Positions 26,271 through 34,473 are shown, counted from the stretch's first letter. The stretch is DNA of 64,000 nt from Bog-756 sp038210245 (GCA_038210245.1 JBBQWW010000003.1:53884-117883), one strand, 5' to 3'. Translations and numbers: made by a program. The notes: generated by a model not told the origin, from the letters alone.

Positions 26271-26296
26271 CTTCCCGCCAGGAGCCGGTGCCAAAC
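26271..26296 (-). promoter_or_regulatory. Candidate SigB/SigF-type promoter of the small hydrophobic protein gene
   Basis: On the minus strand GTTT (26296-26293) and GGGAAG (26276-26271) are spaced by 16 bp. This is the same architecture as the motifs at 22.4, 23.0 and 28.1 kb. The start site would fall about 40 nt before the TTG start. Confidence 0.45.
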
Positions 26297-26329
26297 CCAC
26301 GGCGGGGTCCGGCCTGGTCAGGGGCGGTT

Positions 26330-26839
26330 TCAGCTGGTGGCAGGGTGTCCGGGTCGGAAGTCGGGGGAGTGTTGCATCGTCAGCACGTCCCGACCGACAC
26401 CGGCCCCGCCGGTGACTGGTCGGACCAGCAGAGCCTGGTGGTCGCCCACGCTCCACCGGCCGACGACCATCCCCTCCAGCCACGCCACGCAGTCGGCCAG
26501 GACCGGAGCCCCAGTCGTGCCCGGGTGCCAGCGACAGAGCGAGAACTTATCCACGTCGTCCCCACTGGCCTCGGCGAACAGTGTGGCCAGCGGGATCTGG
26601 TCGCGACCGATGAGGTGGAGGGCCACGGCATCGGCGTGCTCTGACACAAAGTACGTGCGGTTGATCTTGGAGATGCAGACCAGAAATCGGGGCGGATCGA
26701 TACTGCACTGGGTGGCGAATCCGACCAGGCATCCACTCGGCTCACCGTCGGAGGACACGGTGGTCACCACCTGGAGGGCATACTCCGTCCGCGCCGCGTA
26801 GGCGTCTACGGCCTGGGCCATCGAATCTGCATCGGACAC
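26330..26839 (-). CDS. Flavin reductase-like FMN-binding protein
   Basis: A 169-residue split-barrel flavoprotein. ALQVVTTVSSDGEPSGCLVG and FATQCSIDPPRFLVCISKIN are the FMN-binding signatures, and HADAVALHLIGRDQIPLATL followed by a FAEASGDDVDKF segment fits the flavin reductase/HpaC-like family. Such proteins reduce flavin with NAD(P)H or serve as stand-alone oxidoreductases. The start is either GTG at 26839 or ATG at 26821; neither has a good Shine-Dalgarno. It follows the anti-sigma kinase gene by seven bases, so it is probably part of that transcript. Confidence 0.8.
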   Translation of the reverse strand: MSDADSMAQAVDAYAARTEYALQVVTTVSSDGEPSGCLVGFATQCSIDPPRFLVCISKINRTYFVSEHADAVALHLIGRDQIPLATLFAEASGDDVDKFSLCRWHPGTTGAPVLADCVAWLEGMVVGRWSVGDHQALLVRPVTGGAGVGRDVLTMQHSPDFRPGHPATS

Positions 26840-26846
26840 CGGTGGT

Positions 26847-27437
26847 TTAGGTGGTGGTCGATCGAGTTCGACGGACCCGGGGGATGGTCCCCGAGTGTCC
26901 CCGCCACCGCCGGCAGGCCCGGCGCTGACCGGACGAAAGGGTGCGGGACCAACCCGGCTTCGAGGTCGTGGACTCCGCCGCGTGTGGGGACATCGGCCGC
27001 TCGACTTGTGCCTCGGGACCGCTCGCCCCGATTTCGTCCGAGCAGTCTCCCGAACGAAGCGTTTCCGGGGAGCGGAGCGCCACCCGGAACCACACGGTCT
27101 TCCCCCGGTCCGAAGGGGCGGAGATCCCCCACTCGTCGGAGAGTGCATCCACGATTCTCAGGCCTCGACCGTGCGGCTCCGTGGACTCGGGTGACTGCAG
27201 GACCGGGCTGCCGTCCCCTTGGTCGCTGACCGCCACGAACACGGAGTCATCGGTCTGGTCCACCATGATGTCGAAGGCACCGCCTGCATGCACCAGGGCG
27301 TTGGTGGAGAGCTCGGAGACCATCAGCGCCACGGAGTCCCGGACGTCGACCGGGGCGCCGACGATCGCGCCAGCCACGAACCGCCTCGCTGCCCCCACGG
27401 ACCCTTCGTTCGGGTCGAACCGCTCCTGGGTCGTCAT
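26847..27437 (-). CDS. Anti-sigma factor serine kinase (RsbW/SpoIIAB-like, HATPase_c)
   Basis: A 196-residue protein whose first about 120 residues carry an intact GHKL kinase fold: N box MVSELSTNALVHA, G1 box VSDQGDGSP, and G2 box HGRGLRIVDALSDEWG. It should bind a sigma factor and phosphorylate the STAS partner encoded directly upstream. The remaining about 75 residues are unusual, low in hydrophobic residues and Arg/Ser/Thr-rich, and could be a disordered tail or the result of a lost stop codon. The ATG overlaps the stop of the STAS gene by four bases (ATGA). Confidence 0.85.
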   Translation of the reverse strand: MTTQERFDPNEGSVGAARRFVAGAIVGAPVDVRDSVALMVSELSTNALVHAGGAFDIMVDQTDDSVFVAVSDQGDGSPVLQSPESTEPHGRGLRIVDALSDEWGISAPSDRGKTVWFRVALRSPETLRSGDCSDEIGASGPEAQVERPMSPHAAESTTSKPGWSRTLSSGQRRACRRWRGHSGTIPRVRRTRSTTT

Positions 27438-27751
27438 GGAGCCAGGCCGAAGTGGTCGAGCAGCCCCGTAGCCTCGAGCACCCGGCGCACGATGGGCGCC
27501 ACATTGGTCAACGAGACGTGATCGAAGTCATTCGATACCTGTACGAGCAAGGCGATTCCTGAACTGTCCATGAATGTGAGCTTCTCAAGGTCGAAGGTGA
27601 CACGAACCGGCGAACCGGCTAGGTACGTAGCAATACCCGCTTTCACCGTTTCCACACTGGCCAGATCGAGTTCACCGGCCAGATGGATGATGGGGGAGGT
27701 CGGGTCCTCGAAGTCGGCGGTCACGCTGACCTCAGGCTGGTCGGCTAGCAC
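27434..27751 (-). CDS. STAS-domain anti-sigma factor antagonist (RsbV-like)
   Basis: A 105-residue single STAS domain: IIHLAGELDLASVETVKAGI, then VTFDLEKLTFMDSSGIALLV, with the classical phosphorylatable Ser in MDSSGIALL. It binds and sequesters the anti-sigma kinase when dephosphorylated. GTG start at 27751. The four-base overlap with the kinase gene indicates translational coupling and a matched 1:1 partner pair. Upstream, 27752-28093 is a divergent regulatory gap in which I see no gene. Confidence 0.9.
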   Translation of the reverse strand: MLADQPEVSVTADFEDPTSPIIHLAGELDLASVETVKAGIATYLAGSPVRVTFDLEKLTFMDSSGIALLVQVSNDFDHVSLTNVAPIVRRVLEATGLLDHFGLAP

Positions 27752-28093
27752 CACGCCCGCCCACCGATGGTTCGGACGGTCGGTCCCGGGCGGATTCCGG
27801 TTCCCCCGGGAGCCGCCGCACGGCACGTGGTCATCACCATGACGTCACCGATCCCTTCGCCGATGCCCTGCTCCGTCTCCCCGGCCCCGATGGGCCAAGT
27901 TACCTGGTGGGACGGGGTACTGCGAGCCACCGTGCTGCCGCCGGCCTGTTGGTGGCGACGCGTCGGCGTCGGGCAACTGATCCGCGATTCGACCGGGAGG
28001 CCCGGTCCATCGGGGACACCGCCTGGAGCCGTTGAGGCCATCAGCGGGCCGGGTCGAGTCGGGGTGCCCGGGCCCCAGGTGCGTTCAGGGCAT

Positions 28094-28119
28094 GTTTACC
28101 CTAACGGTCTCCGGGGTAG
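28094..28119 (+). promoter_or_regulatory. Candidate SigB/SigF-type promoter heading the sigma factor operon
   Basis: GTTT (28094-28097), a 16-bp spacer and GGGTAG (28114-28119) fit the SigF/SigB consensus well. The predicted start point falls at or within a few bases of the ATG at 28129, implying a leaderless or nearly leaderless mRNA and positive autoregulation by the sigma factor encoded downstream. Confidence 0.55.
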
Positions 28120-28128
28120 GTGCTTGGG

Positions 28129-28728
28129 ATGGTCGAGCTACCCGTTCCGATGAGGGGCTTGGCCGCTGACCGGGTCCTCCTGGTCCAGTGCCTGGACGCT
28201 CTGGACGAGCCGCGCCCGGCCGTGGAGCGAGCCGATCTGGCCCGATCGACGGCCCTCCTGGCCGCCCGGTACGAGAACGTTCTGGCTGATGCGGTCTACC
28301 CCCAGGTCGTCGATTCCCTAGGGCGGCGACGCCAGGTCGAGCAGGCCGAGTTGCGCCTGGGTGGAGCCCGCCAGGCCATCAGTGTGATCCGCGCCGACAT
28401 GCGCGGTGTGAAGCCGGTCAATGCCCACGCCAGTGACCCCAACGGCTTCGATGAGCACATCGACGTCATGACCCGCTCAGTGGGTGCACTCCTTCAGTTC
28501 GAGGCGGACGAGATCTTCCCGGTGGTCGAGCGTATGGACGCCACCGATGCCGACCGGTTGCGCCAGAGCGTCGAGGGCGCATGCGCCCATCAGACGAGCC
28601 TTCCCGATCCTCCGGACAACGCGCTCCTGCGCAAACTGGCTGAGATCAAAGAGACGGTGACCCTCTCCCTCAACGACCAGTCGACACCCTGGCACCCTGG
28701 AATCAATGCCGTGCTGGATCCGGATTGA
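28129..28728 (+). CDS. Hemerythrin-like (HHE) helical protein
   Basis: A 199-residue all-helical protein. Segments such as AARYENVLADAVYPQVV, FDEHIDVMTRSVGALLQF and EADEIFPVVERM resemble the HHE cation-binding fold, whose His/Glu residues hold a di-iron site that reacts with O2 or NO. The ligand set is incomplete by eye, so the assignment is tentative. It heads the operon with the STAS, anti-sigma and sigma genes; the STAS gene begins 120 nt downstream. A SigB-like promoter lies directly upstream. A sensing role for the sigma switch is inference. Confidence 0.6.
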   Translation: MVELPVPMRGLAADRVLLVQCLDALDEPRPAVERADLARSTALLAARYENVLADAVYPQVVDSLGRRRQVEQAELRLGGARQAISVIRADMRGVKPVNAHASDPNGFDEHIDVMTRSVGALLQFEADEIFPVVERMDATDADRLRQSVEGACAHQTSLPDPPDNALLRKLAEIKETVTLSLNDQSTPWHPGINAVLDPD

Positions 28729-28848
28729 GCACGCTCGATGCTGATGTGCGCGACCATCGCCACCCGGGCCGGCGTGAGCCGTGCCGGACCGCACTACCCT
28801 GGCGACGGTGGCCGGCAACCCGCGAGTGGGCGTATCAGAGAGGTCAGT

Positions 28849-29190
28849 GTGGACGAGGCGTTTGCAGTAGATGAGCACGACGACGGGGAGCTCGCGCACG
28901 TGGTCGTGCAGGGCGAGCTCGACGTGGCGGCGGCGCCGACCCTACGGGAGCGGCTTCACGCCACCGTGGACCGGAGCACCGGTGCGGTCATCGTCGACCT
29001 GCTGGGGGTCACGTTCATCGATTCCACCGCCCTCGGAGTGCTGATCGGCACCAAGGAGCGTGCCGACGAACGGGGGATCGATCTCCGCCTCGTCGTCCAC
29101 GAGGCCCGCATCATCAAGATCTTCGAGATCACCGGACTGACCGAGTTGTTCTCCATCTCGGCCACGGTGGCCGAGGCGTCGGCCCAATGA
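28849..29190 (+). CDS. rsbV: STAS-domain anti-sigma factor antagonist (RsbV-like)
   Basis: A 113-residue STAS protein: VVVQGELDVAAAPTLRERL, then VIVDLLGVTFIDSTALGVLI, where Ser in FIDSTAL is the expected phosphorylation site. It should bind the downstream anti-sigma factor and free the sigma factor. The GTG at 28849 is chosen because GAGAGG sits seven bases upstream; longer frames lack support. Its stop overlaps the next gene start (ATGA), the classical rsbV-rsbW arrangement. The symbol is given by analogy. Confidence 0.88.
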   Translation: MDEAFAVDEHDDGELAHVVVQGELDVAAAPTLRERLHATVDRSTGAVIVDLLGVTFIDSTALGVLIGTKERADERGIDLRLVVHEARIIKIFEITGLTELFSISATVAEASAQ

Positions 29191-29618
29191 CCGTGGCCGG
29201 CGATGGCAACGGTGAGGTCCGGACGATGAGCGAGCCGGTGGAGCTCTGCATACCGGTCCAGTCGGATCTCATCGTGTTGGCCCGACTTACCGCCGCCACG
29301 GTGGCTTCCCGGGCCGGGTTCGACGTGGAGAAGGTCGACGACCTGCGTTTGGCCGTCGACGAACTCTGCGTGCTGGTGGCCGACGGTGGTACGGCCGGTC
29401 GCCTCAACTTAAGGTTTCTCACTGACGGCGATGTCGTGGAGGTGATCTGTGCCCTGGACGGTCCCGGGGGTGAGGAAGGGCGCACCGACGAGCACGGTGA
29501 GCATGAGCTGTCCATCCGCATTCTCGACGCACTGGTGGACGAGCACGGAGATGAGTTCGACGACGGACAGCGCCGTGGGTGGCTGCGCAAGCGGAGCGTC
29601 CGGCACCAGCCTTCATGA
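29187..29618 (+). CDS. rsbW: Anti-sigma factor (RsbW-like, degenerate HATPase)
   Basis: A 143-residue protein of the RsbW/UsfX type. LRLAVDELCVLVADGG corresponds to the N box but lacks the usual Asn that helps bind Mg-ATP; a weak Gly-rich segment (LDGPGGEEG) and the C-terminal helix LSIRILDALVDEHGDEF follow. It probably holds the downstream sigma factor inactive; kinase activity may be weak or absent. Start at 29187 overlaps rsbV by four bases; an ATG at 29226 (MSEPVELCIP) is also possible. Its stop overlaps the sigma gene start. Confidence 0.82.
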   Translation: MTVAGDGNGEVRTMSEPVELCIPVQSDLIVLARLTAATVASRAGFDVEKVDDLRLAVDELCVLVADGGTAGRLNLRFLTDGDVVEVICALDGPGGEEGRTDEHGEHELSIRILDALVDEHGDEFDDGQRRGWLRKRSVRHQPS

Positions 29619-30361
29619 CACCGTCGCGGCGCGACCCCGGTGACGTCCGCCGGTCCTTTGCCGAGTACGCCGACGGCGGCGACGAGCGACTGAGGAACCA
29701 GCTCGTCGAAGAGCACCTCGGTCTGGCCCACCAGCTGGCCCGACGCTTCACCGACCGAGGGGAGCCGTACGACGATCTTGTCCAGGTCGCCTCGATGGCC
29801 CTGGTCAAGTCGGTCGACCGCTTCGAGCCGGACCGGGGTGTGGAGTTCTCCACCTTCGCCACCCGGACGATCATCGGCGAGCTCAAGCGTCACTTCCGGG
29901 ACAAGGGCTGGGCCATACGGGCCCCACGGCGAATCCAAGAGCTCTATCTCGCCGTGCGTCCGGCCATCGAGACCCTTACCCAGGAGTTGGGCCGGCCGCC
30001 GACCGTGGTGGAGATCGCCGCCGCCGTGGGGGCCACTGAAGAGTCGGTTCTGGAGGCATTGGAGGCCAGCCAGCGGTATCGGACGGCCTCCATCGACGCT
30101 CCCGACCGACAGGAGGGCTCGATCTCCCTCCGTCTGGGCCAGATCGACGCGGGCTACGAGGGAACCGACGACCGCATGCTGTTGGCCCGGTCCATGGCCG
30201 ATCTCCCCGAGCGGGAGCAGACCATCATCAAGCTCCGATTCGTCGACGGCCTCACACAGTCGGAGATCGCCTCCCAGGTCGGACTGAGCCAGATGCACGT
30301 GTCCCGGCTGCTCTCGGCCAGCCTGGCCCAGTTGAAGGAGGCCTTCGCCCGAGAGGCCTGA
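29615..30361 (+). CDS. RNA polymerase sigma factor, SigB/SigF/SigG group
   Basis: A 248-residue group 3 sigma factor. Region 2 reads QLVEEHLGLAHQLARRF, EPYDDLVQVASMALVKSVDR and VEFSTFATRTIIGELKRHFR. Region 3 has LGRPPTVVEIAAAVG. Region 4 HTH is LRFVDGLTQSEIASQVGLSQ then MHVSRLLSASL. The ATG at 29615 overlaps the anti-sigma stop (ATGA), so it forms one translationally coupled switch with rsbV-rsbW. It likely directs general-stress transcription; matching promoter motifs occur upstream of several nearby genes and of its own operon. Confidence 0.95.
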   Translation: MTPSRRDPGDVRRSFAEYADGGDERLRNQLVEEHLGLAHQLARRFTDRGEPYDDLVQVASMALVKSVDRFEPDRGVEFSTFATRTIIGELKRHFRDKGWAIRAPRRIQELYLAVRPAIETLTQELGRPPTVVEIAAAVGATEESVLEALEASQRYRTASIDAPDRQEGSISLRLGQIDAGYEGTDDRMLLARSMADLPEREQTIIKLRFVDGLTQSEIASQVGLSQMHVSRLLSASLAQLKEAFAREA

Positions 30362-30408
30362 GCCGCGGGGAGCGGCCGTAGAAGGAGTGGAGGTGCCAGT
30401 GACGGCCC

Positions 30409-30981
30409 TCAGTACGGTCCGTGCCGCAACAAGCCCCGCACGTAGGCGGCCTGCCCCACCCGTCGGAGGTTCTCGGCGATCACCCGGTTGAGCCGGCCGC
30501 CGACGGAAGCCCGACGTCCTCCAGGGTCGTCGACCAGGCGGGCCAGGTCGGCATCGGTCCGTGCCGCCAGGGCACACACCGTCCGGTGGCTGACGTCCCG
30601 GTGGTAGTCGATGAGGAGGGTGCCGGACTCCACCCACACGGTGGCGGCCTCTTCGGGTCCCTGTCCGACGCCATCAGCGTCCCCGTCGAACGGAAGGGCG
30701 AAGCGGGCCGCCCATGGTCCGGCGTGCCACACCTGGCGGTGCCCGAAGAGAAGGGCGGCCTGAAGGTCCTGGACCCGGGTGAGGTGCCAGATCAGCCAGG
30801 CCATGGAGGGCGATGTCGGGGAGGGCCGGAAGGCCAGCTGCTCGGGGGTGAGGCCCCTCACGGAGTCCTCGACGGCGTGGTGGACCACCGAGACGGACTC
30901 CGTCAGCAGGTCGACGGTGGTCCAGCGGGAGGTGGGCGTTCCGACCACGGACAATCGCGCTCCAGGGCCCAGGTCCGTCAT
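30409..30981 (-). CDS. DinB/mycothiol-dependent-type protein (DUF664-like)
   Basis: A 190-residue four-helix-bundle protein. LTPEQLAFRPSPTSPSMAWL followed by IWHLTRVQDLQ supplies the first metal-binding His, and YHRDVSHRTVCALAAR and ENLRRVGQAAYVRGLL complete the DinB pattern. These actinobacterial enzymes are thought to be metal-dependent bacillithiol/mycothiol transferases or isomerases; the substrate is unknown. The ATG at 30981 is preferred over 31014, which adds a non-conserved leader. It is convergent with the sigma gene and upstream of no obvious partner. Confidence 0.75.
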   Translation of the reverse strand: MTDLGPGARLSVVGTPTSRWTTVDLLTESVSVVHHAVEDSVRGLTPEQLAFRPSPTSPSMAWLIWHLTRVQDLQAALLFGHRQVWHAGPWAARFALPFDGDADGVGQGPEEAATVWVESGTLLIDYHRDVSHRTVCALAARTDADLARLVDDPGGRRASVGGRLNRVIAENLRRVGQAAYVRGLLRHGPY

Positions 30982-31056
30982 GACTTTCCGATACCCCGGA
31001 CCGGCCCCGGCCAAACTGCTCGCCGCCCTACGGACCCGCCCGGTTCGGCTGACGGG

Positions 31057-32223
31057 CTACTCGAAAGGGCGCAGTGAGCTTCCGACCGCCCAAGTGCTGA
31101 AGTACTGGTTGTTGGCCCCGTAGGCCATGCCCAGCGCCACCTTGGCCCCGTCCACCTGGTGCTCACCAGCCGCCCCGCGCACCTGGTTGGCCGCCTCGGC
31201 GAACCGCAGGAGGCCGGAGGCCCCGATGGGATTGCTGGAGAGGACGCCACCCGAGGCGTTGACGGGCAGGGAGCCACCGAGCTCGGTCGTGCCGTCGTCG
31301 ACCAGCTTCCAGCCCTCGCCGCGTTCGGCGAGGCCGAAGGCTTCGAGCCAGATGGGCTCGAGCCAGGAGAAGGGGACGTAGAGCTCGGCGGTGTCGATCT
31401 GGCCACGGGGATCGGTGATCCCGGCCATGGCGTAGACGTCGGCCGCGCACTGGACGGCGGCGGCCGGCCGGACGGGATCTCGCCCGGGGAAGCTCGGTGG
31501 CTCGGAACGGGAGGAGGATCCGAGGATCCATGCCGGTGGCCGGCCATCGGCCGCCGCGGCCACACCACCGGCGTGGTCGGTGATGACTACCGCGCAAGCG
31601 CCGTCCGAGGACGGGCAGGACTCGAGGAACCGGGTCGGCTCCCACATCATGGGTGAGGCCTTGACCTTCTCGATGGAGATGTCCTCGATCTTGAGGTGGG
31701 CGTAGGGGTTCTTGAGGGCGTTGAGGCGGTCCTTGACCGCCACCTTCCAGCCGATGTGTTCGGGGGCCCCGCTCCGTTGGATGTACGCCCGGATGAACGG
31801 AGCGAAGGCCCCGCCCGCTCCCAGCGAGGCACCCTTCCCGCTCCCCAGGGCGAACTGGGCGTTACCCTCGGACTGCTTCTCGAAGGCCACGGCCAGCACG
31901 GTCCGATGCTTGCCCGCCTGGACGTGTGAGGCGGCCACGATGGCCGTGGTCCCGCCCACCGAGCCGGCGGTGTGGACCCGGAACATCGGCTTGCCCACTG
32001 CTCCGAGGGCGTCGGACAGGTAGAGCTCCGGCTTCATGACGCCCTCGAACAGGTCGGGGGCCTTGCCCAGCACCACCGCGTCGATGTCGGCCATGGTCAT
32101 GGCGGCATCCTCGAGGGCCCGGAACACCGCCTCTCGCACCAGGCCACCGAAGGACACATCGAGACGTCGTGACTTGTGGTGAGTCTGGCCCACCCCCACG
32201 ACGGCGACCGGATGCGTGCTCAT
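31057..32223 (-). CDS. Thiolase-like lipid-transfer protein (acetyl-CoA acetyltransferase family)
   Basis: A 388-residue thiolase-fold protein. VAVVGVGQTHHKSRRLDVSF, FRVHTAGSVGGTTAIVAASH, SCPSSDGACAVVITDHAGG and LPVNASGGVLSSNPIGASGL mark the SCP2-type thiolase/Ltp branch. The canonical nucleophilic Cys position appears to be occupied by a non-Cys residue (HTAGSVGG), so it may be an aldolase or non-hydrolytic partner rather than a true thiolase. The ATG overlaps the stop of the next thiolase-like gene (ATGA). It is the last gene of a three-gene OB-fold/thiolase/thiolase operon. Confidence 0.88.
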   Translation of the reverse strand: MSTHPVAVVGVGQTHHKSRRLDVSFGGLVREAVFRALEDAAMTMADIDAVVLGKAPDLFEGVMKPELYLSDALGAVGKPMFRVHTAGSVGGTTAIVAASHVQAGKHRTVLAVAFEKQSEGNAQFALGSGKGASLGAGGAFAPFIRAYIQRSGAPEHIGWKVAVKDRLNALKNPYAHLKIEDISIEKVKASPMMWEPTRFLESCPSSDGACAVVITDHAGGVAAAADGRPPAWILGSSSRSEPPSFPGRDPVRPAAAVQCAADVYAMAGITDPRGQIDTAELYVPFSWLEPIWLEAFGLAERGEGWKLVDDGTTELGGSLPVNASGGVLSSNPIGASGLLRFAEAANQVRGAAGEHQVDGAKVALGMAYGANNQYFSTWAVGSSLRPFE

Positions 32224-33263
32224 GATCGTCCCTCCAGGATGCAGACGAGGTTCTGTTGCAAGCACGGCCCCGAGGTCGAGTGGGCCAGGGCGCGGTGGCC
32301 ACCCCCGAAGATATGGTCGGCCGCATATCCGACCCGGCATAGGCCCGTAGCCATGATCGGGTTAGCCCGGAGCGCTCCCCCGGACGGGTTGACGGCGACG
32401 TCCTCCCCCAGATCCAGGACCTTCCGCAACAGCAGCTCCTCGTGGGTGAAGGCGGTCTGGAGCTCGGCCACCTCCACCGGTGCATCACCGAGTCCGGCGG
32501 CCTGGGCGGCGATCCGGGTGGACGGTGAGTCGTCGAGAGCCCGGAAGGACGGGTTGTGGCACTCCGTCCGGTGGTCGAAGCCCGCGATGTAGGCTGGCCG
32601 CTCCACCAGCTGCCGGGCCCGGTCGCCAGTGGCCAGCACCATGGCCGCCGCCCCGTCGGTGATGGGCGGGACGTCGTGGCGACGAAGGGGCTGGCGGACG
32701 AACTCCTCGGCCAGCAGGGTCTCCACGTCCCCTTTGCCCCGCGAGCGCACCGCCACCTCGGCCATGGAGCGCTCGTCGGCGATTCCGGCGGCGATGACGG
32801 CCCGGGCCTGCAGGGCGGCAAAGGTCAGGGGGTCGGCCCCCAGTGGGGCCAGGAAGTACGGGTCCATCTCCATCGGATAGATCAGGGCCGGGTCGCCGGT
32901 AGAGGACCGACCCGACCCGGTGACCACGGCAATCTCGATGTCGCCCTCCTGCAGCCGCAGCCAGGCCTCGTAGAGGGCCCAGGCCCCGTCCATCTCCACG
33001 TGCGAGTCCCGCTTGGGTGGCCAGGCTCCGATGGCGTCCAGGTTGGACACGAAGGAGAAGGCCTGGCCGGTGATGTAGTCGCAGCTGCCCAGGCAGGTGA
33101 AGTCGATGTCGGCCCGGGTCAGGCCGAGGGGCGTGATGGCATCGGTGATGACCTCCATGAGCAGATGGGTCTCCGACTTGTCGGTGTGTCGGACCATCGG
33201 GGTCTGCGCCCACCCAATAACGGCGATGTCGTTGCTGGTGGCAGGTTCGGTAGGTGCGCTCAT
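32220..33263 (-). CDS. Thiolase-like protein (second subunit of OB-fold/thiolase complex)
   Basis: A 347-residue thiolase-fold protein: IAVIGWAQTPMVRHTDKSET, TCLGSCDYITGQAFSFV, VVTGSGRSSTGDPALIYPME and VNPSGGALRANPIMATGLCR. As in the partner, the nucleophile Cys motif is absent. Two non-identical thiolase-like subunits plus an OB-fold protein resemble the Ltp/DUF35 aldolase assemblies known from steroid side-chain degradation. The gene sits two bases after the OB-fold gene and overlaps the next by four, so expression is coupled. ATG start. Confidence 0.87.
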   Translation of the reverse strand: MSAPTEPATSNDIAVIGWAQTPMVRHTDKSETHLLMEVITDAITPLGLTRADIDFTCLGSCDYITGQAFSFVSNLDAIGAWPPKRDSHVEMDGAWALYEAWLRLQEGDIEIAVVTGSGRSSTGDPALIYPMEMDPYFLAPLGADPLTFAALQARAVIAAGIADERSMAEVAVRSRGKGDVETLLAEEFVRQPLRRHDVPPITDGAAAMVLATGDRARQLVERPAYIAGFDHRTECHNPSFRALDDSPSTRIAAQAAGLGDAPVEVAELQTAFTHEELLLRKVLDLGEDVAVNPSGGALRANPIMATGLCRVGYAADHIFGGGHRALAHSTSGPCLQQNLVCILEGRS

Positions 33264-33265
33264 GA

Positions 33266-34252
33266 TCAGAAGATCCGGTTAACCAGGTCGGGATCGGTGA
33301 GATCCGGTTGACCGTTGGGTATCCAGCCGAGCAGCGAGCCCCAACTCCCACCCATGCCGCCGCCTTCCTCAGTCTCCTCGGCCGGCGAGGCCCACACGGC
33401 ATCGACCCGCTGTCCCACCCGGATCTCGTCAGCCGGCAGTTCGATGACCGCCGAGTAGGGGATGATCACGTCGGTGCCGTCCAGCAGCACGAAGGCTCGG
33501 ACGAAGGGCTCGGTCTCGGTCTGGCCCGGATAGGGCACCGGGGTGACGATGGCGAAGTTGGTGATGGTGCCCTGGTGGGGCAGGTCCACCTCGCACTCGG
33601 GCCCGAGGGCGATGGCATCGATGGGGCAGTAGCCCCGTCCTCCGGCGTACACCCGCTCGCAGAGCGGACAGCGCAAGCCGAGGAGCCGCTGGTCCCGGGA
33701 CGCCTCGGTGGCCCGGTCGGCCGCCTCGGGGACGGGATTCCGGTAGGTGATCGAGGCCAGATAGTCCATCCGGGTCACCGGCTCGGCGGCCCCACCGGTG
33801 TCGTCCCCTTCGGTTTCCTCGGTCTCGCCGGGGACGAAGCAGATGATGTCGTCGATCCGGCCTTCCCGGGTACCCCGCCAACGGGGAGCCACCCGCATCC
33901 CCTCGGTCATGCTCCCCGGTCCATCGGTGTCCACGGCGTGGAGGAGGGGGGTGGTGGCCCCGTCGAGGCGGATGAGAGCAAAGGCGAACGGATGATCGAG
34001 CGGATGCTGCTCCGAAGGGCTGACCACCCACGTCCACGACTCCACGGTGCCAGCCGGGCCCACCTCGACGAATTCGTGGGGCAGCTCCGCTCCGGTGGCT
34101 GGGTCCCACTCCATGGGAGGGACCAGCACAGCGTCGGCGTTGCGGATTCCGAGGATCCGCTTCTCGGTCAGGGCGGTCATGAAGGCACCGACCACCGGCC
34201 CGAGCGACCGCTTGTAGGGAAAGGTGATCGTGCTCTCGACGAATCGGGTCAT
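33266..34252 (-). CDS. Double OB-fold DUF35 protein (partner of thiolase-like subunits)
   Basis: A 328-residue protein with two DUF35-type regions. The N-terminal OB-fold includes ESWTWVVSPSEQHPLDHPFA. The C-terminal one has a zinc ribbon (CPLCERVYAGGRGYCPID, with the fourth Cys replaced by Asp) and OB-fold strands (GTITNFAIVTPVPYPGQTE, FVRAFVLLDGTDVIIPYS). DUF35 partners dock the thiolase-like subunit and may bind acyl-CoA. An acidic linker (GETEETEGDDTGG) separates the halves. The ATG at 34252 follows GGGGGG; an ATG at 34273 is possible. First gene of the operon. Confidence 0.83.
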   Translation of the reverse strand: MTRFVESTITFPYKRSLGPVVGAFMTALTEKRILGIRNADAVLVPPMEWDPATGAELPHEFVEVGPAGTVESWTWVVSPSEQHPLDHPFAFALIRLDGATTPLLHAVDTDGPGSMTEGMRVAPRWRGTREGRIDDIICFVPGETEETEGDDTGGAAEPVTRMDYLASITYRNPVPEAADRATEASRDQRLLGLRCPLCERVYAGGRGYCPIDAIALGPECEVDLPHQGTITNFAIVTPVPYPGQTETEPFVRAFVLLDGTDVIIPYSAVIELPADEIRVGQRVDAVWASPAEETEEGGGMGGSWGSLLGWIPNGQPDLTDPDLVNRIF

Positions 34253-34473
34253 CCGGGCCCCCCTGGTCCTCATTGTTGGACGATGCAGAACGTCAGCACG
34301 TTATCGCGAGAGGTCCGGAGGAGCGCCCGCCGAGGCCCGGGCCGGACGTTCAGGCCACCGGCCGCCTACGCCGGTGTGAAGTCCGGGCTATCTCCCAACG
34401 ACAGCCCATCGCCATTCGTTACAATGACCCCGGCCGGCAAGGATCACAGGGCGGGCAGGACCGAAGGGGCCCC

